Shown: positions 1 to 5,727, counted from the stretch's first letter. The stretch is 10,155 nt of DNA from Baffinella frigidus (GCA_026770585.1 MU646440.1:89515-99669); one strand, 5' to 3'. Translations and numbers: made by a program. The notes: generated from the sequence alone by a model not told the origin.

Positions 1-36
<36 letters not shown>
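1..36. repeat. (CT)n microsatellite
   Basis: The window opens with about 18 uninterrupted CT units. It leads directly into TGTGGAGTAG at 36-45, so it doubles as the pyrimidine tract of a 3' splice site. A similar CT-rich stretch (about 149-206) precedes the second copy of the same splice site. The array may continue beyond the window edge. Confidence 0.9.
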
Positions 37-39
<3 letters not shown>

Positions 40-108
40 GAGTAGGTGGTGGGGCTGGCGGGGCAGAAGGGGGGGCAGGACGACAGCAATTTCAAGGGGG
101 GCCAGAAC
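36..108 (+). pseudogene. Truncated duplicate of exon start
   Basis: Bases 36-108 closely match 205-277: the same TGTGGAGTAG acceptor, then GTGGTGGGGCTGGCGGGGCA, then the GGGCAGGACGACAGC motif. The offset is 169 bp. After about 60 coding-like bases, copy 1 runs into a C-rich tract and pyrimidine-rich DNA, whereas copy 2 continues open. The 169-bp offset is not a multiple of three, so both copies cannot be read through together. This looks like a local tandem duplication of the intron end plus exon start. Copy 1 is probably now intronic. Confidence 0.6.
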
Positions 109-214
109 GCCCCCCCCTCCCACCCTCCTCTCTCTCTAAAGCAACTCTGTCTCTCTTTCGCAGACCCCTCTCTCCATCTCTCTCTCTCTCTCACACTCTC
201 TCTCTGTGGAGTAG

Positions 215-364
215 GTGGTGGAGCTGGCGGGGCAGAAGGGGGGGCAGGACGACAGCACCTTCAAAGGGGGGCAGAACGCCGGGAAGTACAAAGGGGTCTT
301 CCGCCTCAAAGCAGAGGGAGGCATTTCCAGAATAAGGCAGGTCGAGGCCCGCATTAAGCCCTAG
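215..364 (+). CDS. Partial exon, unknown protein
   Basis: After a long CT tract and an AG acceptor at 213-214, a frame opens at 215 reading VVELAGQKGGQDDSTFKGGQ, then NAGKYKGVFRLKAEGGISRI, and ends at TAG 362-364. Composition is charged and glycine-rich with no homopolymer artefact. The KYKGVFRL piece faintly recalls the KFKG-type segment next to C2 domains in ferlin-like proteins, but this is too short to assign. A possible donor, CAG|GTCGAG, lies at 340/341. The stop overlaps the terminal repeat of the downstream family A element (364-473), so the natural exon may end earlier at that donor or may have been cut by the insertion. The 5' part of the gene lies outside the window. Confidence 0.5.
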   Translation: MVELAGQKGGQDDSTFKGGQNAGKYKGVFRLKAEGGISRIRQVEARIKP

Positions 365-473
365 CTATCCCTTAAGTGGCGAGACCGTCAAAATCTGACG
401 GCCACGAGGTCCTAGGTAGGTCCTAGGGCCCTACGGTAGGGCGTATGCGCCTACTCGCCACTTGAGGGATAGC
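364..473. mobile_element. MITE-like element, family A copy 1
   Basis: Terminal inverted repeats: GCTATCCCTTAAGTGGCGAG at the left pairs with CTCGCCACTTGAGGGATAGC at the right, with one mismatch in 20. Inside are a small hairpin (CCGTCAAAATCTGACGG) and a core containing GGTCCTAGGGCCCTACGGTA followed by GGGCGTATGCGCCTACT. The same core occurs at 633-739 and 5941-6039. There is no coding capacity. It abuts the exon ending at 362-364. Confidence 0.75.
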
Positions 474-566
474 CCAGGGCACGCTGTCGTACACATTTCC
501 AGGGGGCACGCCCTCCCAACACTCGTTCAGTTTCCTGTTGGGTGGGCAGGAGTGCCCCCTCCCCTC

Positions 567-634
567 CCGCGCCGCGGGAGGGGACACGCGCCACGGGGGG
601 GGGTTGTGGGTATCTACAGGGGTACCTCGCTTGT
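567..634. repeat. Direct repeat copy 1 (partner 864-931)
   Basis: A block starting GCGGGAGGGGACACGCGCCA (574) and running through TATCTACAGGGGTACCTCG matches a second block starting at 871. The offset is 297 bp with only a few substitutions. The block leads into the left arm of a family B foldback in both places, so the duplication includes flank plus element. Confidence 0.8.
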
Positions 635-838
635 AACCCTTAAGTGCCCAGGTGGTCAAATTTGACCACCAAGAGGTCCTACGCAGGCCCTAGGACCCTA
701 CGGTAGGGCGTATGAGCCTACTGGTCACTTACGGGATACGAAAGCGCCCCCCCCCTAGGACCACCGAAGGGCCATAGGCATAGGCCTACTGTAGGGTCAC
801 AGGCGGAGGCGCTTTCTTATGAGCGAAGTACCCCTGTA
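615..838. mobile_element. Foldback element, family B copy 1
   Basis: Left arm TACAGGGGTACCTCGCTTGT at 615-634 pairs with the right arm TTATGAGCGAAGTACCCCTGTA (817-838), about 22 bp with three mismatches. Behind the arms, GAAAGCG (740-746) and CGCTTTC (810-816) form a second pairing. The interior contains family A copy 2 (633-739) followed by a CCTAGGACC-rich loop. Copy 2 of family B (913-1036) lacks the insertion. Non-coding. Confidence 0.65.
633..739. mobile_element. MITE-like element, family A copy 2
   Basis: GTAACCCTTAAGTGCCCA at the left pairs with TGGTCACTTACGGGATAC at the right. An internal perfect palindrome GGTGGTCAAATTTGACCACC is followed by the family core CCCTACGGTAGGGCGTATGA and GCCTACTGG. 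Size is about 107 bp, close to copy 1 at 110 bp. It lies just inside the left arm of family B copy 1. Confidence 0.72.
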
Positions 839-863
839 CCCCCCCTTACCCCCGCCGACCCCC

Positions 864-931
864 CCGCACCGCGGGAGGGGACACGTGCCACGGGGGGGGG
901 GTTGTGTGTATCTACAGGGGTACCTCGATCA
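864..931. repeat. Direct repeat copy 2 (partner 567-634)
   Basis: CACCGCGGGAGGGGACACGT continues through a G-run into TGTATCTACAGGGGTACCTC. This is the second copy of the block described at 567. It ends in the left arm of family B copy 2. Confidence 0.8.
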
Positions 932-1036
932 TAAAAAAACGGACCCCCCCTAGGACCTTACAGTAGGCCCATGCCTACGGCCCTACGGTGGTCCTAGGGG
1001 AAGGAGGCGGTTTCTTATCAGCGAGGTACCCCTGTA
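913..1036. mobile_element. Foldback element, family B copy 2
   Basis: Left arm TACAGGGGTACCTCGATCAT (913-932) pairs with the right arm TTATCAGCGAGGTACCCCTGTA (1015-1036), two mismatches in 22. The pairing extends weakly outward through TATC/GATA. The loop holds an imperfect palindrome of CCTAGGACC and GGTCCTAGGGG around CCTACGGCCCTACGG. No protein is encoded. It acts as the unoccupied counterpart of copy 1. A short (GT)n tract follows at about 1056-1069. Confidence 0.65.
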
Positions 1037-1086
1037 GGCCTAGATACCCACAGGGGTGTGTGTGTGTGCGCTGCTCCCTCCCCATT

Positions 1087-1188
1087 TAATCTCCATACAA
1101 GTATTAATTAATTGCTTTTGGCAACAAAAATTACTACACGATTTGCTAATAAAAGTAATAGTAAAGCAGTCGTGTAGTAAATTTCGTG
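1087..1188 (-). mobile_element. MITE family C copy 1, truncated
   Basis: Reverse-oriented relative to the copies at 6171 and 8638. It begins AATCTCCATACAAGTATTAA, continues with TTGCTTTTGGCAAC and ATTACTACACGATTTGCT, and stops at TAGTAAATTTCGTGG. The outer 40 bp or so of the other terminal repeat (TTTTGGCGCAAC to the end) is missing. The short ORFs here merely read through this non-coding element. Confidence 0.8.
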
Positions 1189-1344
1189 GAAGAGGCGATG
1201 TGAGTGTAATACAAAACACCAAAGCGCCAACGCGCGACGCGTGATCCACGACTACAGTACGCCGACACGCGCGCGTGGGCTGAGCTAGCCGCGTCCCTGG
1301 GTAGAGCGGCTTGAGCCCCCCCCCCCCCGCTGCTGGTGCCGCAC

Positions 1345-1456
1345 CTCCACCGAGAATCCGGGGGAAAATATCTTCGATCGCTGCTAAGTGGATGCGCAAC
1401 ACCGACATCTCCACCAGTTTGTCCCCATCACACAGCCGCGCCGCTACCAGCGCGTG
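1345..1456 (-). pseudogene. Downstream fragment of MYND-protein gene
   Basis: Read on the minus strand from 1456, an open frame gives HALVAARLCDGDKLVEMSVL then RIHLAAIEDIFPRIL, an amphipathic, leucine-rich helical pattern. It directly continues the sense of the EEGVELLR segment that ends at 1693 on the far side of the telomere-like array, so I read it as the same decayed gene. It uses a third reading frame. Possible donors (GTGGAG, GTGCGG) lie near 1344-1350. Beyond them the frame turns into low-complexity glycine (a C13 run, 1316-1328) and family C sequence, which is not convincing protein. It could instead be a real exon whose intron has an unusual acceptor. Confidence 0.5.
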
Positions 1457-1692
1457 CTTGGGTTTGAGGTTTGAGGTTTAGGGTTTAGGGTTTAGGGTTT
1501 GGGGTTTAGGGTTTACGGTATGAGGTTTAGGGTTCTGGGTTTAGGGTTTATGGTTAAGGGTTTAGGGTTAAGGGTTTAGGGTTTAGGGTTTAGGGTTTAT
1601 GATTTAGGGTTCAGGGTTGAAGGTTCAGGTTTCAGGTTTCAGGGTTTGGGGTCTAGGGTCTAGGGTCTAGGGTTCGGGGTTTAGGGTCTCAA
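1457..1692 (+). repeat. Interstitial telomere-like array (TTTAGGG)n
   Basis: Roughly 30 degenerate units of TTTAGGG, with variants TTTGAGG, TTTGGGG, TCTAGGG, TTCAGGG and TTTAAGGG-like, G-rich on the plus strand. Seven-base spacing is kept best at 1475-1500 and 1560-1610. The array is bounded on both sides by coding-like sequence of the broken minus-strand MYND gene. It could be an intron that filled with repeats or an insertion at a healed double-strand break. TTTAGGG is the plant-type telomere unit and is also used by many green algae and some other protists. Confidence 0.85.
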
Positions 1693-2144
1693 CCTGAGCA
1701 GTTCCACCCCCTCCTCTTGGCGCTCCTGCATGATGTTTATCTGCCCGAGGCCAAGGCACGACACCTGGCGACCGAGAAGAAGCCGTGCGCGGCGCCGACG
1801 TCGCGCGCGCGCTGGTAGTAGCTTGTAGCCTCCTTCGACTTCAACTTCTCCCTGACGTTAGTCAGCACCAAGTTGTTGCCCACCGTGCACAGGCCTCGCC
1901 CTGGTCCCGGAAGCGCTCCATCTTGCCGAGGAGTTCGACCCCCCCGCCCCGTTGTGGTGTGTCGAACTCCTCGGTTCGACATCGAGATCGCATGGTCTGC
2001 GTTGCCCGTTGAGGAAAAGGCCCACATGTGCGCCTGCTTAAAGTTTTGAAGGTTGTCATTATCGACCTGCTGCGCCATGACATCTTCGATGCGCCCCTCC
2101 CACTTGAGCACCCCCCCGCCAGTCTGAAGAAACGCTTGCGACAT
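1693..2144 (-). pseudogene. Broken MYND-protein gene, helical-repeat part
   Basis: Coding-like sequence follows the MYND finger but hops between frames. The first shift, near the G7 run at 2111-2117, leads to WEGRIEDVMAQQVDNDNLQN and FKQAHMWAFSSTGNADHAI. The second, near another G7 run (1939-1945), leads to GVELLGKMERFRDQGEA. The third, at about 1893, leads to VGNNLVLTNVREKLKSKEAT and SYYQRARDVGAAHGFF. The fourth, at about 1770, leads to CLGLGQINIMQERQEEGVEL. The paired-helix character of the last three segments resembles tetratricopeptide-like repeats, which often follow MYND fingers in algal proteins; that assignment is an inference. Four single-base shifts, two at homopolymers, suggest either a decayed gene or assembly indels. 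Confidence 0.6.
1926..1974. repeat. Inverted repeat inside the MYND gene
   Basis: CCGAGGAGTTCGAC (1926-1939) and its perfect reverse complement GTCGAACTCCTCGG (1961-1974) flank a 21-nt loop. The left arm encodes the VELLG residues on the minus strand. The loop plus right arm interrupt the helix pattern and coincide with a frame change. The arrangement looks like a template-switch foldback inserted in coding sequence. Confidence 0.7.
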
Positions 2145-2319
2145 TCAATTTCACGACGACCTCCTCTAGCCTCGGCAGCGCGCACGCTGCCTTGTGCTGC
2201 TTCCAGTGCGCCTTCTGGCACTCCGCCCCGCAGTACGAGACTTGCTTGCAGCCCGCGCAGAGCTTGAACGACATTTTATGCGTCCCACAGTGCGAGCAGC
2301 CTCCCGCGCTCGCCGCCAT
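2059..2319 (-). CDS. MYND zinc-finger protein, N-terminal part
   Basis: The ATG at 2319 opens a frame with a complete MYND finger at residues 8-46. The zinc ligands are C8/C11, C21/C24, C30/C34 and H42/C46 (CSHCG..., LCAGCKQVSYCGAEC, WKQHKAAC). MYND fingers bind two zinc ions and usually mediate protein-protein contacts, for example with proline-rich peptides. The finger is followed by a helix, LPRLEEVVVKLN. After about residue 60 the frame (SVSSDWRGGAQ) looks shifted: removing one G from the G7 run at 2111-2117 would rejoin it to WEGRIEDVMA. The native product is therefore probably much longer than the 86 residues of this frame. No promoter is recognisable upstream, and the start may be internal to a larger gene. 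Confidence 0.72.
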   Translation of the reverse strand: MAASAGGCSHCGTHKMSFKLCAGCKQVSYCGAECQKAHWKQHKAACALPRLEEVVVKLNVASVSSDWRGGAQVGGAHRRCHGAAGR

Positions 2320-2598
2320 CGCATGGGTGGGACAGGCGTGCTCCCGACACGCAGACTCAGGGGACTCACTACTTTACTCAGGAGACTCAGCCCTGCTGGC
2401 AGTTCAGAAGCCCCGACGGACGTGCTGTTTGCTTGCAGCTGACACGCCCCGAACGTTGCGCTGCTCCTGGCACCAGCTCATCACCAGCTCAGCAGCCCAG
2501 CGTGCCCCTTTGCTGGAAGTCCTCCGCAGCCCGAACGGTACTTTTTAAAAGTTGGAGCCGTTGAATTTCGTTGGGCGAGATCGTGGGGAGGGCAGTCC
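2320..2598. other. Intergenic, no clear gene
   Basis: This spacer lies between the minus-strand MYND start and the plus-strand ORF at 2599. It contains GACTCAGG-type short repeats (2354-2390) and an acceptor-like CTGTTTGCTTGCAG ending at 2440. The frame of the downstream ORF stays open upstream through about 2480 (PERYFLKVGAVEFRWARSW), so a 5' exon could start here. Confidence 0.4.
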
Positions 2599-3330
2599 AT
2601 GGAGAGGCTGGTGGTCGAAGACCTCGGGCAGAACGCCGAGGACTTCGGACAGTACCTCATCGCTACGCCTCATCGAGGTCCTGCGGCGAATTCGCAATGG
2701 ATCCCCAGGGCTGATGAAACCGGTGACGCCACTGGAGATGGGACGAGTGGGGATGCGTCTCGGAGGTCAGCGGCTGGCGGGGAGGTCGCGAGGCTGGAGG
2801 CACAGATAGAGGTGTTGATGGAGGAGCGGCTGGCCAACCTCGCCACTGTCAAGGCGCTGCAAAGCAGCGCTGAGGGGCGCGGGGCCAGCAATTTCGACGG
2901 CCCCCAAGGGCGCATGGCCCATGCTGATGGGGCGCGCGGACGGGGTGGTGGCGGCGGGTCAAGGGGCGAAGAGGGTGGCCAAGCTGGAGAAGGATCGTTT
3001 GCGGAGACGTTTGTGGCGTTCGCAGGGGAAATGCATGGGCACTTGAGCTGCATCATGGATCTCATCGGCATGCCGGCAAGGCCCCAGCCCACGCGATGGT
3101 TCCAACCTCTGGATGTGCATCATCTCGCGCTGTCTTGCCTCCTTCGACCTGCTCACAACGCCCCTGCTGGCCTGTCCGCACCGGGCAAACACAACCGTGG
3201 CAGCATGCCTAGGCTCACCTCGCCAGCCTGCTCATCACAGCGTTTGCCCTGTACCCCATCTGGAGTCACCACTGAGCAGACTACCGCCCCTCGCGGCGTG
3301 AACATGCACCTCCCAGTCCTATCGAACTGA
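2599..3330 (+). CDS. Hypothetical coiled-coil protein
   Basis: This is the longest open frame in the window, 243 codons, ending TGA 3328-3330. Residues 61-90 (GEVARLEAQIEVLMEERLAN and onward) show heptad-like hydrophobic spacing typical of a short coiled coil. Around 100-130 the sequence becomes Gly/Arg-rich, followed by GSFAETFVAFAGEMHGHLSC and IMDLIGMPARPQP, a plausible amphipathic segment. From about residue 165 onward (RWFQPLDVHH...) composition looks random, and a donor such as GCAAGG near 3076 might end the exon. A neighbouring frame (2936-3047) also holds a charged helix (AKRVAKLEKDRLRRR), so a frameshift is possible. I do not recognise the family. The ATG at 2599 is chosen as the first in frame, but the frame is open upstream. 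Confidence 0.45.
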   Translation: MERLVVEDLGQNAEDFGQYLIATPHRGPAANSQWIPRADETGDATGDGTSGDASRRSAAGGEVARLEAQIEVLMEERLANLATVKALQSSAEGRGASNFDGPQGRMAHADGARGRGGGGGSRGEEGGQAGEGSFAETFVAFAGEMHGHLSCIMDLIGMPARPQPTRWFQPLDVHHLALSCLLRPAHNAPAGLSAPGKHNRGSMPRLTSPACSSQRLPCTPSGVTTEQTTAPRGVNMHLPVLSN

Positions 3331-3332
3331 CC

Positions 3333-3440
3333 CATCAGAGGGTTTCCCTCATGAGAGGGGTTCCCTTATCGTACCATCCCATGAGAGGGGTTCCCTTTCG
3401 AACCATCCCATGAGATCCCATGAGAGGATTTCCCCCTCAC
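3333..3440 (+). repeat. Short tandem repeats, about 30 bp
   Basis: Degenerate units containing CATGAGAGGGGTTCCCTT start at 3350 and 3380, with shorter or decayed units at 3333, 3409 and 3419. The units link GAGAGGGGTTCCCTT to a spacer CGTACCATC or CGAACCATC. They begin immediately after the stop of the preceding ORF. No function is evident. Confidence 0.75.
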
Positions 3441-3466
3441 GCGATCCTCATGAGCCGTCGACGCTC

Positions 3467-3605
3467 CCACCAGCCCTCAGAGTGGGAGCAAATCGCCTTT
3501 TTCAACCTTCTTCATTTGTACTGGATGACGCCGGAATCCGGCGGCCTGTGGTACACATCAGGGGTCTCGACCAAGAGGATTTGCTCCCTCTCTGAGGGCT
3601 GGTGG
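3467..3605. repeat. 28-bp inverted repeat pair
   Basis: CCACCAGCCCTCAGAGTGGG plus AGCAAATC (3467-3494) pairs with GATTTGCTCCCTCTCTGAGG plus GCTGGTGG (3578-3605), one mismatch in 28. Weaker pairing (CGTCG/CGACG) continues outward to about 3454 and 3616. The 83-bp interior includes CCGGAATCCGG. It may be a MITE-like foldback about 140-160 bp long. A small frame at 3420-3662 spans it (WEQIAFFNLLHLYW) but half of that frame is the inverted arms, so I do not call a gene. Confidence 0.65.
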
Positions 3606-3788
3606 TCTGCCCGACGTCCAGGCTTTTGCTGTGGTGTAGGTAGCTTGTCCTTGCGGGCGTGACGTTTCCCTTCTACATGCACCCCTCGGGGTGTACTTGG
3701 GCTAGCGCCCCTACGTCGCGTCCTACCTCTCCACGTGGCGTGCAGCGGTCGTGTTTATCAACGTAACAAACCCGGTTTTCTCCCTCAG
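3606..3788 (+). other. Probable intron 3' end
   Basis: Unstructured sequence ending in CGTAACAAACCCGGTTTTCTCCCTCAG, i.e. a branch-like CGTAAC, a pyrimidine tract and a CAG acceptor at 3786-3788. It includes an imperfect CACCCCTCGGGGTG hairpin at 3679-3692. No gene is seen on either strand. Confidence 0.4.
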
Positions 3789-4538
3789 GAGGCGGGGGCG
3801 AGAGCAAGAGGGGGCGCGGCGCTGGAGAGCGACGCGCTGCTCGCCATGGCGCAGGTGCTGCCCTCTGTTGCACTACCACCCGCCATCCCAAATGGCTGGC
3901 GGCCGTGATCACGGCCGCCAAGTCCACACAGCGGGCTACGAAGGCGGATTTTGTCGGATTCTGACCACGTTTCCGTTTCCGTATCCTTAAGAACCCTCCT
4001 ATGTCCGTACGATCCGCAGGAGATCACGTCGTACATGGGCGCGAAGTCACGCGAGCTCCTCCCCGCTCCCGGGACCGGCACTCACGGAGCAGCCAGAAGT
4101 TCGCCCAGGTCGGGACGCTCCTCCCCTCGATCCCCGCGGGCGGCACCTCATGGAGAGAGTGCGACGCAGCACGGCCTTCCGGGACACCCGCTCGGACGGG
4201 AATCGCACAACCAGTTGCATCCCACCGGTCTCGGACGGGGATCGAACCAGTCGCATCCCACCGCGCTCGGACGGGGATCGACCCAGCTGCAGGGACACTC
4301 TCAGGTAGGAGGAGGAGGAGGAGGAGGAGGAGGAGGAGGAGGGTCCAAGCATGTCCAGCTGCAGGGAACCTCTCTTGGGGGTCTTGGGGGGGTCAGGAGA
4401 CAGTACGAGGAGGCTGGAGGGGTCTGGAGGGAGTCTGAGGGGTCTGGGGGGCGGGGGGGAGGAGCGTTGGAAGCTGCTTGGGGAGGCGGTGCGCTCGATG
4501 CGGCCCAGGTCCTAGCTTTAATCCGGGGACATGTTTGA
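3789..4538 (+). CDS. 3' exon of unknown protein, low-complexity tail
   Basis: The exon follows a good acceptor (TTTTCTCCCTCAG). The frame reads EAGARARGGAALESDALLAM and AQVLPSVALPPAIP. A one-base slip near AAA 3890 gives KWLAAVITAAKSTQRATKAD then FVGF, and a slip back near 3961 gives DHVSVSVSLRTLLCPYDPQE and ITSYMGAKSRELL. The two slips cancel, and the protein sense is continuous across them, so they look like indels in a real coding sequence. The tail is Ser/Pro-, His- and Gly-rich. It contains three in-frame tandem copies of a 12-13-residue unit (LGRxSxxxHPTx, DNA at 4191, 4230, 4266) and a polyglycine run from (GGA)n. It ends GGGALDAAQVLALIRGHV with TGA 4536-4538, 11 bp before AATAAA. Family not recognised. 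It may belong with the ORF at 2599 on the same strand. Confidence 0.5.
3897..3920. repeat. 24-bp perfect palindrome in coding sequence
   Basis: Centred on GTGATCAC, the 24 bases 3897-3920 (TGGCGGCCGTGA followed by its reverse complement) form a perfect palindrome. They encode LAAVITAAK in the inferred frame, where alternating alanine codons favour such symmetry. This may be chance aided by GCC/GGC codons. Confidence 0.9.
4188..4290 (+). repeat. In-frame 36-39 bp tandem repeat
   Basis: CTCGGACGGGxATCG units begin at 4191, 4230 and 4266, with GCATCCCACCG ending the first two. Spacings of 39 and 36 bp are both multiples of three. This keeps the frame of the 3789-4538 exon and supports that frame as the translated one. 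Confidence 0.8.
4308..4342 (+). repeat. (GGA)n microsatellite
   Basis: About 11 GGA/GAG triplets encode the polyglycine run of the host ORF. CAG|GTAGGA at its left edge (4303-4310) also fits a splice donor, so the array could be intronic in some transcripts. Confidence 0.9.
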
Positions 4539-4548
4539 TTTGAAAGAA

Positions 4549-4554
4549 AATAAA
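4549..4554 (+). terminator. AATAAA poly(A) signal
   Basis: AATAAA occurs 11 bp after the TGA of the plus-strand exon and is followed by a T-rich CCCTTTTTGTTC. This matches a canonical polyadenylation signal with a downstream U-rich element. In green algae TGTAA is often preferred, so this is suggestive only. Confidence 0.4.
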
Positions 4555-4816
4555 TCCCTTTTTGTTCATAGGAGTTGGACGAAGATTAATTAGGGCCCTA
4601 AGTAAACTTGATTAGGGCCAGCATCCGGTTTGATAGGCCATTTTCTTTTCAACTAAACATGTTCCTGGATGAGTTCTGTCTTAGTTTATTGGGCTCACTA
4701 ATTTGGAGAGTGTTTTGTTTTGGTTCGCAACAAAGTTGACGGATCTGTACCGGAAATGCAGCTTGTCAAGTGGAGAATAGTCGGTCAACCCGAGTGAGGC
4801 GGAGCTGGGCTTCCTA
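4555..4816. other. Non-coding spacer with dispersed repeats
   Basis: No gene is seen. The segment 4577-4612 (CGAAGATTAATTAGGGCCCT...) recurs inverted at 6114-6149. The 25-mer at 4743-4767 recurs at 9519-9543. AT content is higher than in the gene-bearing half. Confidence 0.6.
4743..4767 (+). repeat. 25-bp dispersed repeat copy 1
   Basis: ATCTGTACCGGAAATGCAGC plus TTGTC is identical to 9519-9543. Neither side extends the match. Confidence 0.9.
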
Positions 4817-5030
4817 CCACTCGAGACTAGAATTGTGACTATTTTAAAACAGGGTTTATTTTACAAGTGAAGGGGGAAAAAGAAGTGTGTAGTAATTTTC
4901 ACACAGACAGGGGCGTTTGGTCACGTAGCTCAAGTTATAACTTGAGCAACGTGACCAAGCCTGCCCGTGACTGGTACTCAGTGAAACAACCCCACATTTA
5001 AAATACTCCCTCTTCCAGCCTCGAGAGTGG
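4817..5030 (+). mobile_element. MITE family D copy 1
   Basis: Ends CCACTCGAGACTAGAA and (reverse complement of the right end) CCACTCTCGAGGCTGGAA, each followed by an ATTTTAAA block. The interior has GTGTAGTAATTTTCACACAG and a 38-bp palindrome at 4919-4956. Flanking TA on both sides could be a target duplication. 214 bp, no coding capacity. Confidence 0.8.
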
Positions 5031-5113
5031 TATGCGGGGTGTTTCATGCAGTTTCATGTCCCCCGAGAGGTGCAAGGGTAGGCATCAGGAGGTTCATGAA
5101 ATTTGGGGGGTAA

Positions 5114-5233
5114 GGACGACCCGAATCTGGCGTCCACACCCCATTCCGGCATCCCGTAGGGTGCTACCGTATGCAATACGCGTAGGGTCATCCGGAATGC
5201 CGAAGTTAGGTTGACGCCGGAATTACGTCGTCC
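5114..5233. mobile_element. MITE-like inverted-repeat element, family J
   Basis: GGACGACCCGAATCTGGCGT at the left pairs imperfectly with ACGCCGGAATTACGTCGTCC at the right. Pairing continues inward through CCGGCAT/ATGCCG and GTAGGGT/ACCCTACG. Single copy here, about 120 bp, with no protein. Confidence 0.55.
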
Positions 5234-5258
5234 ACGCCTATGTTCATAGGCCACCGGA

Positions 5259-5503
5259 CTGAAAACCGGGTAGTTAAGCCTACGGCATTGCCTACGGTAG
5301 GCCGTAGGGGCTTAGGGGGGGTCCTATGAAACATGGGGTCCTAGGGGCCCTACGGCCTACCGTAGGCAATACCGTAGGCCTAGCCTACGGCATTGCCTAC
5401 GGTAGGCCGTAGGGGCTTCGGGGGGGTCCTATGAAACATGGGGTCCTAGGGGCCCTACGGCCTACCGTAGGCAATACCGTAGGCCTAACTACCTGGTTTT
5501 CAG
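5259..5503. mobile_element. Foldback element family I with tandem core
   Basis: Outer arms CTGAAAACCGGGTAGTTAAG (5259) and CTAACTACCTGGTTTTCAG (ending 5503) are inverted. Between them lie two near-identical 105-bp units (5277-5381, 5382-5486). Each unit is itself an inverted repeat: GCCTACGGCATTGCCTACGG against CCGTAGGCAATACCGTAGGC around a GGGTCCTATGAAACATGGGG loop. A third, partial arm starts at 5537 (CTGAAAATGGGGTAGTTGGG) and decays by about 5600. Confidence 0.75.
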
Positions 5504-5727
5504 GATGTTACCCTATTAAAGCGCGCTGCGCCTTGACTGAAAATGGGGTAGTTGGGCCTACGGGATTGCCTAGGACCTCCTACCGTAGGCCGGGACGTTT
5601 TGGTCCTAGGATCCCTATTAATGTTGCTGATCCTGGGAAGCGCACCCAGCACCAGAGCTCACGGCATGCGCGTCGAATTAAAACGTCGAAGTTTGACTCG
5701 GGATTTCAAGGGGGTTGAAGTCGGAAT

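Noticed and set aside
423-665. Overlapping plus and minus frames
   Set aside because: They lie across family A/B inverted repeats; composition follows the repeat words and no motif is present.
1056-1244. Open frame sharing peptide VLINCFWxx with a frame at 6096-6377
   Set aside because: The shared peptide is only a translation of MITE family C in both places; it is not a conserved protein.
2670-3092. 140-codon minus frame opposite the coiled-coil ORF
   Set aside because: Pro/Ser/Ala-rich shadow of the GC-rich plus frame with no recognisable motif.
3673-3927. 84-codon minus frame
   Set aside because: Antisense to a better exon with a splice acceptor; Arg/Pro/Ala-rich shadow.
4047-4352. Minus frame with polyserine
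   Set aside because: Polyserine is the complement of the (GGA)n array; the plus frame has in-frame tandem repeats and a poly(A) signal.
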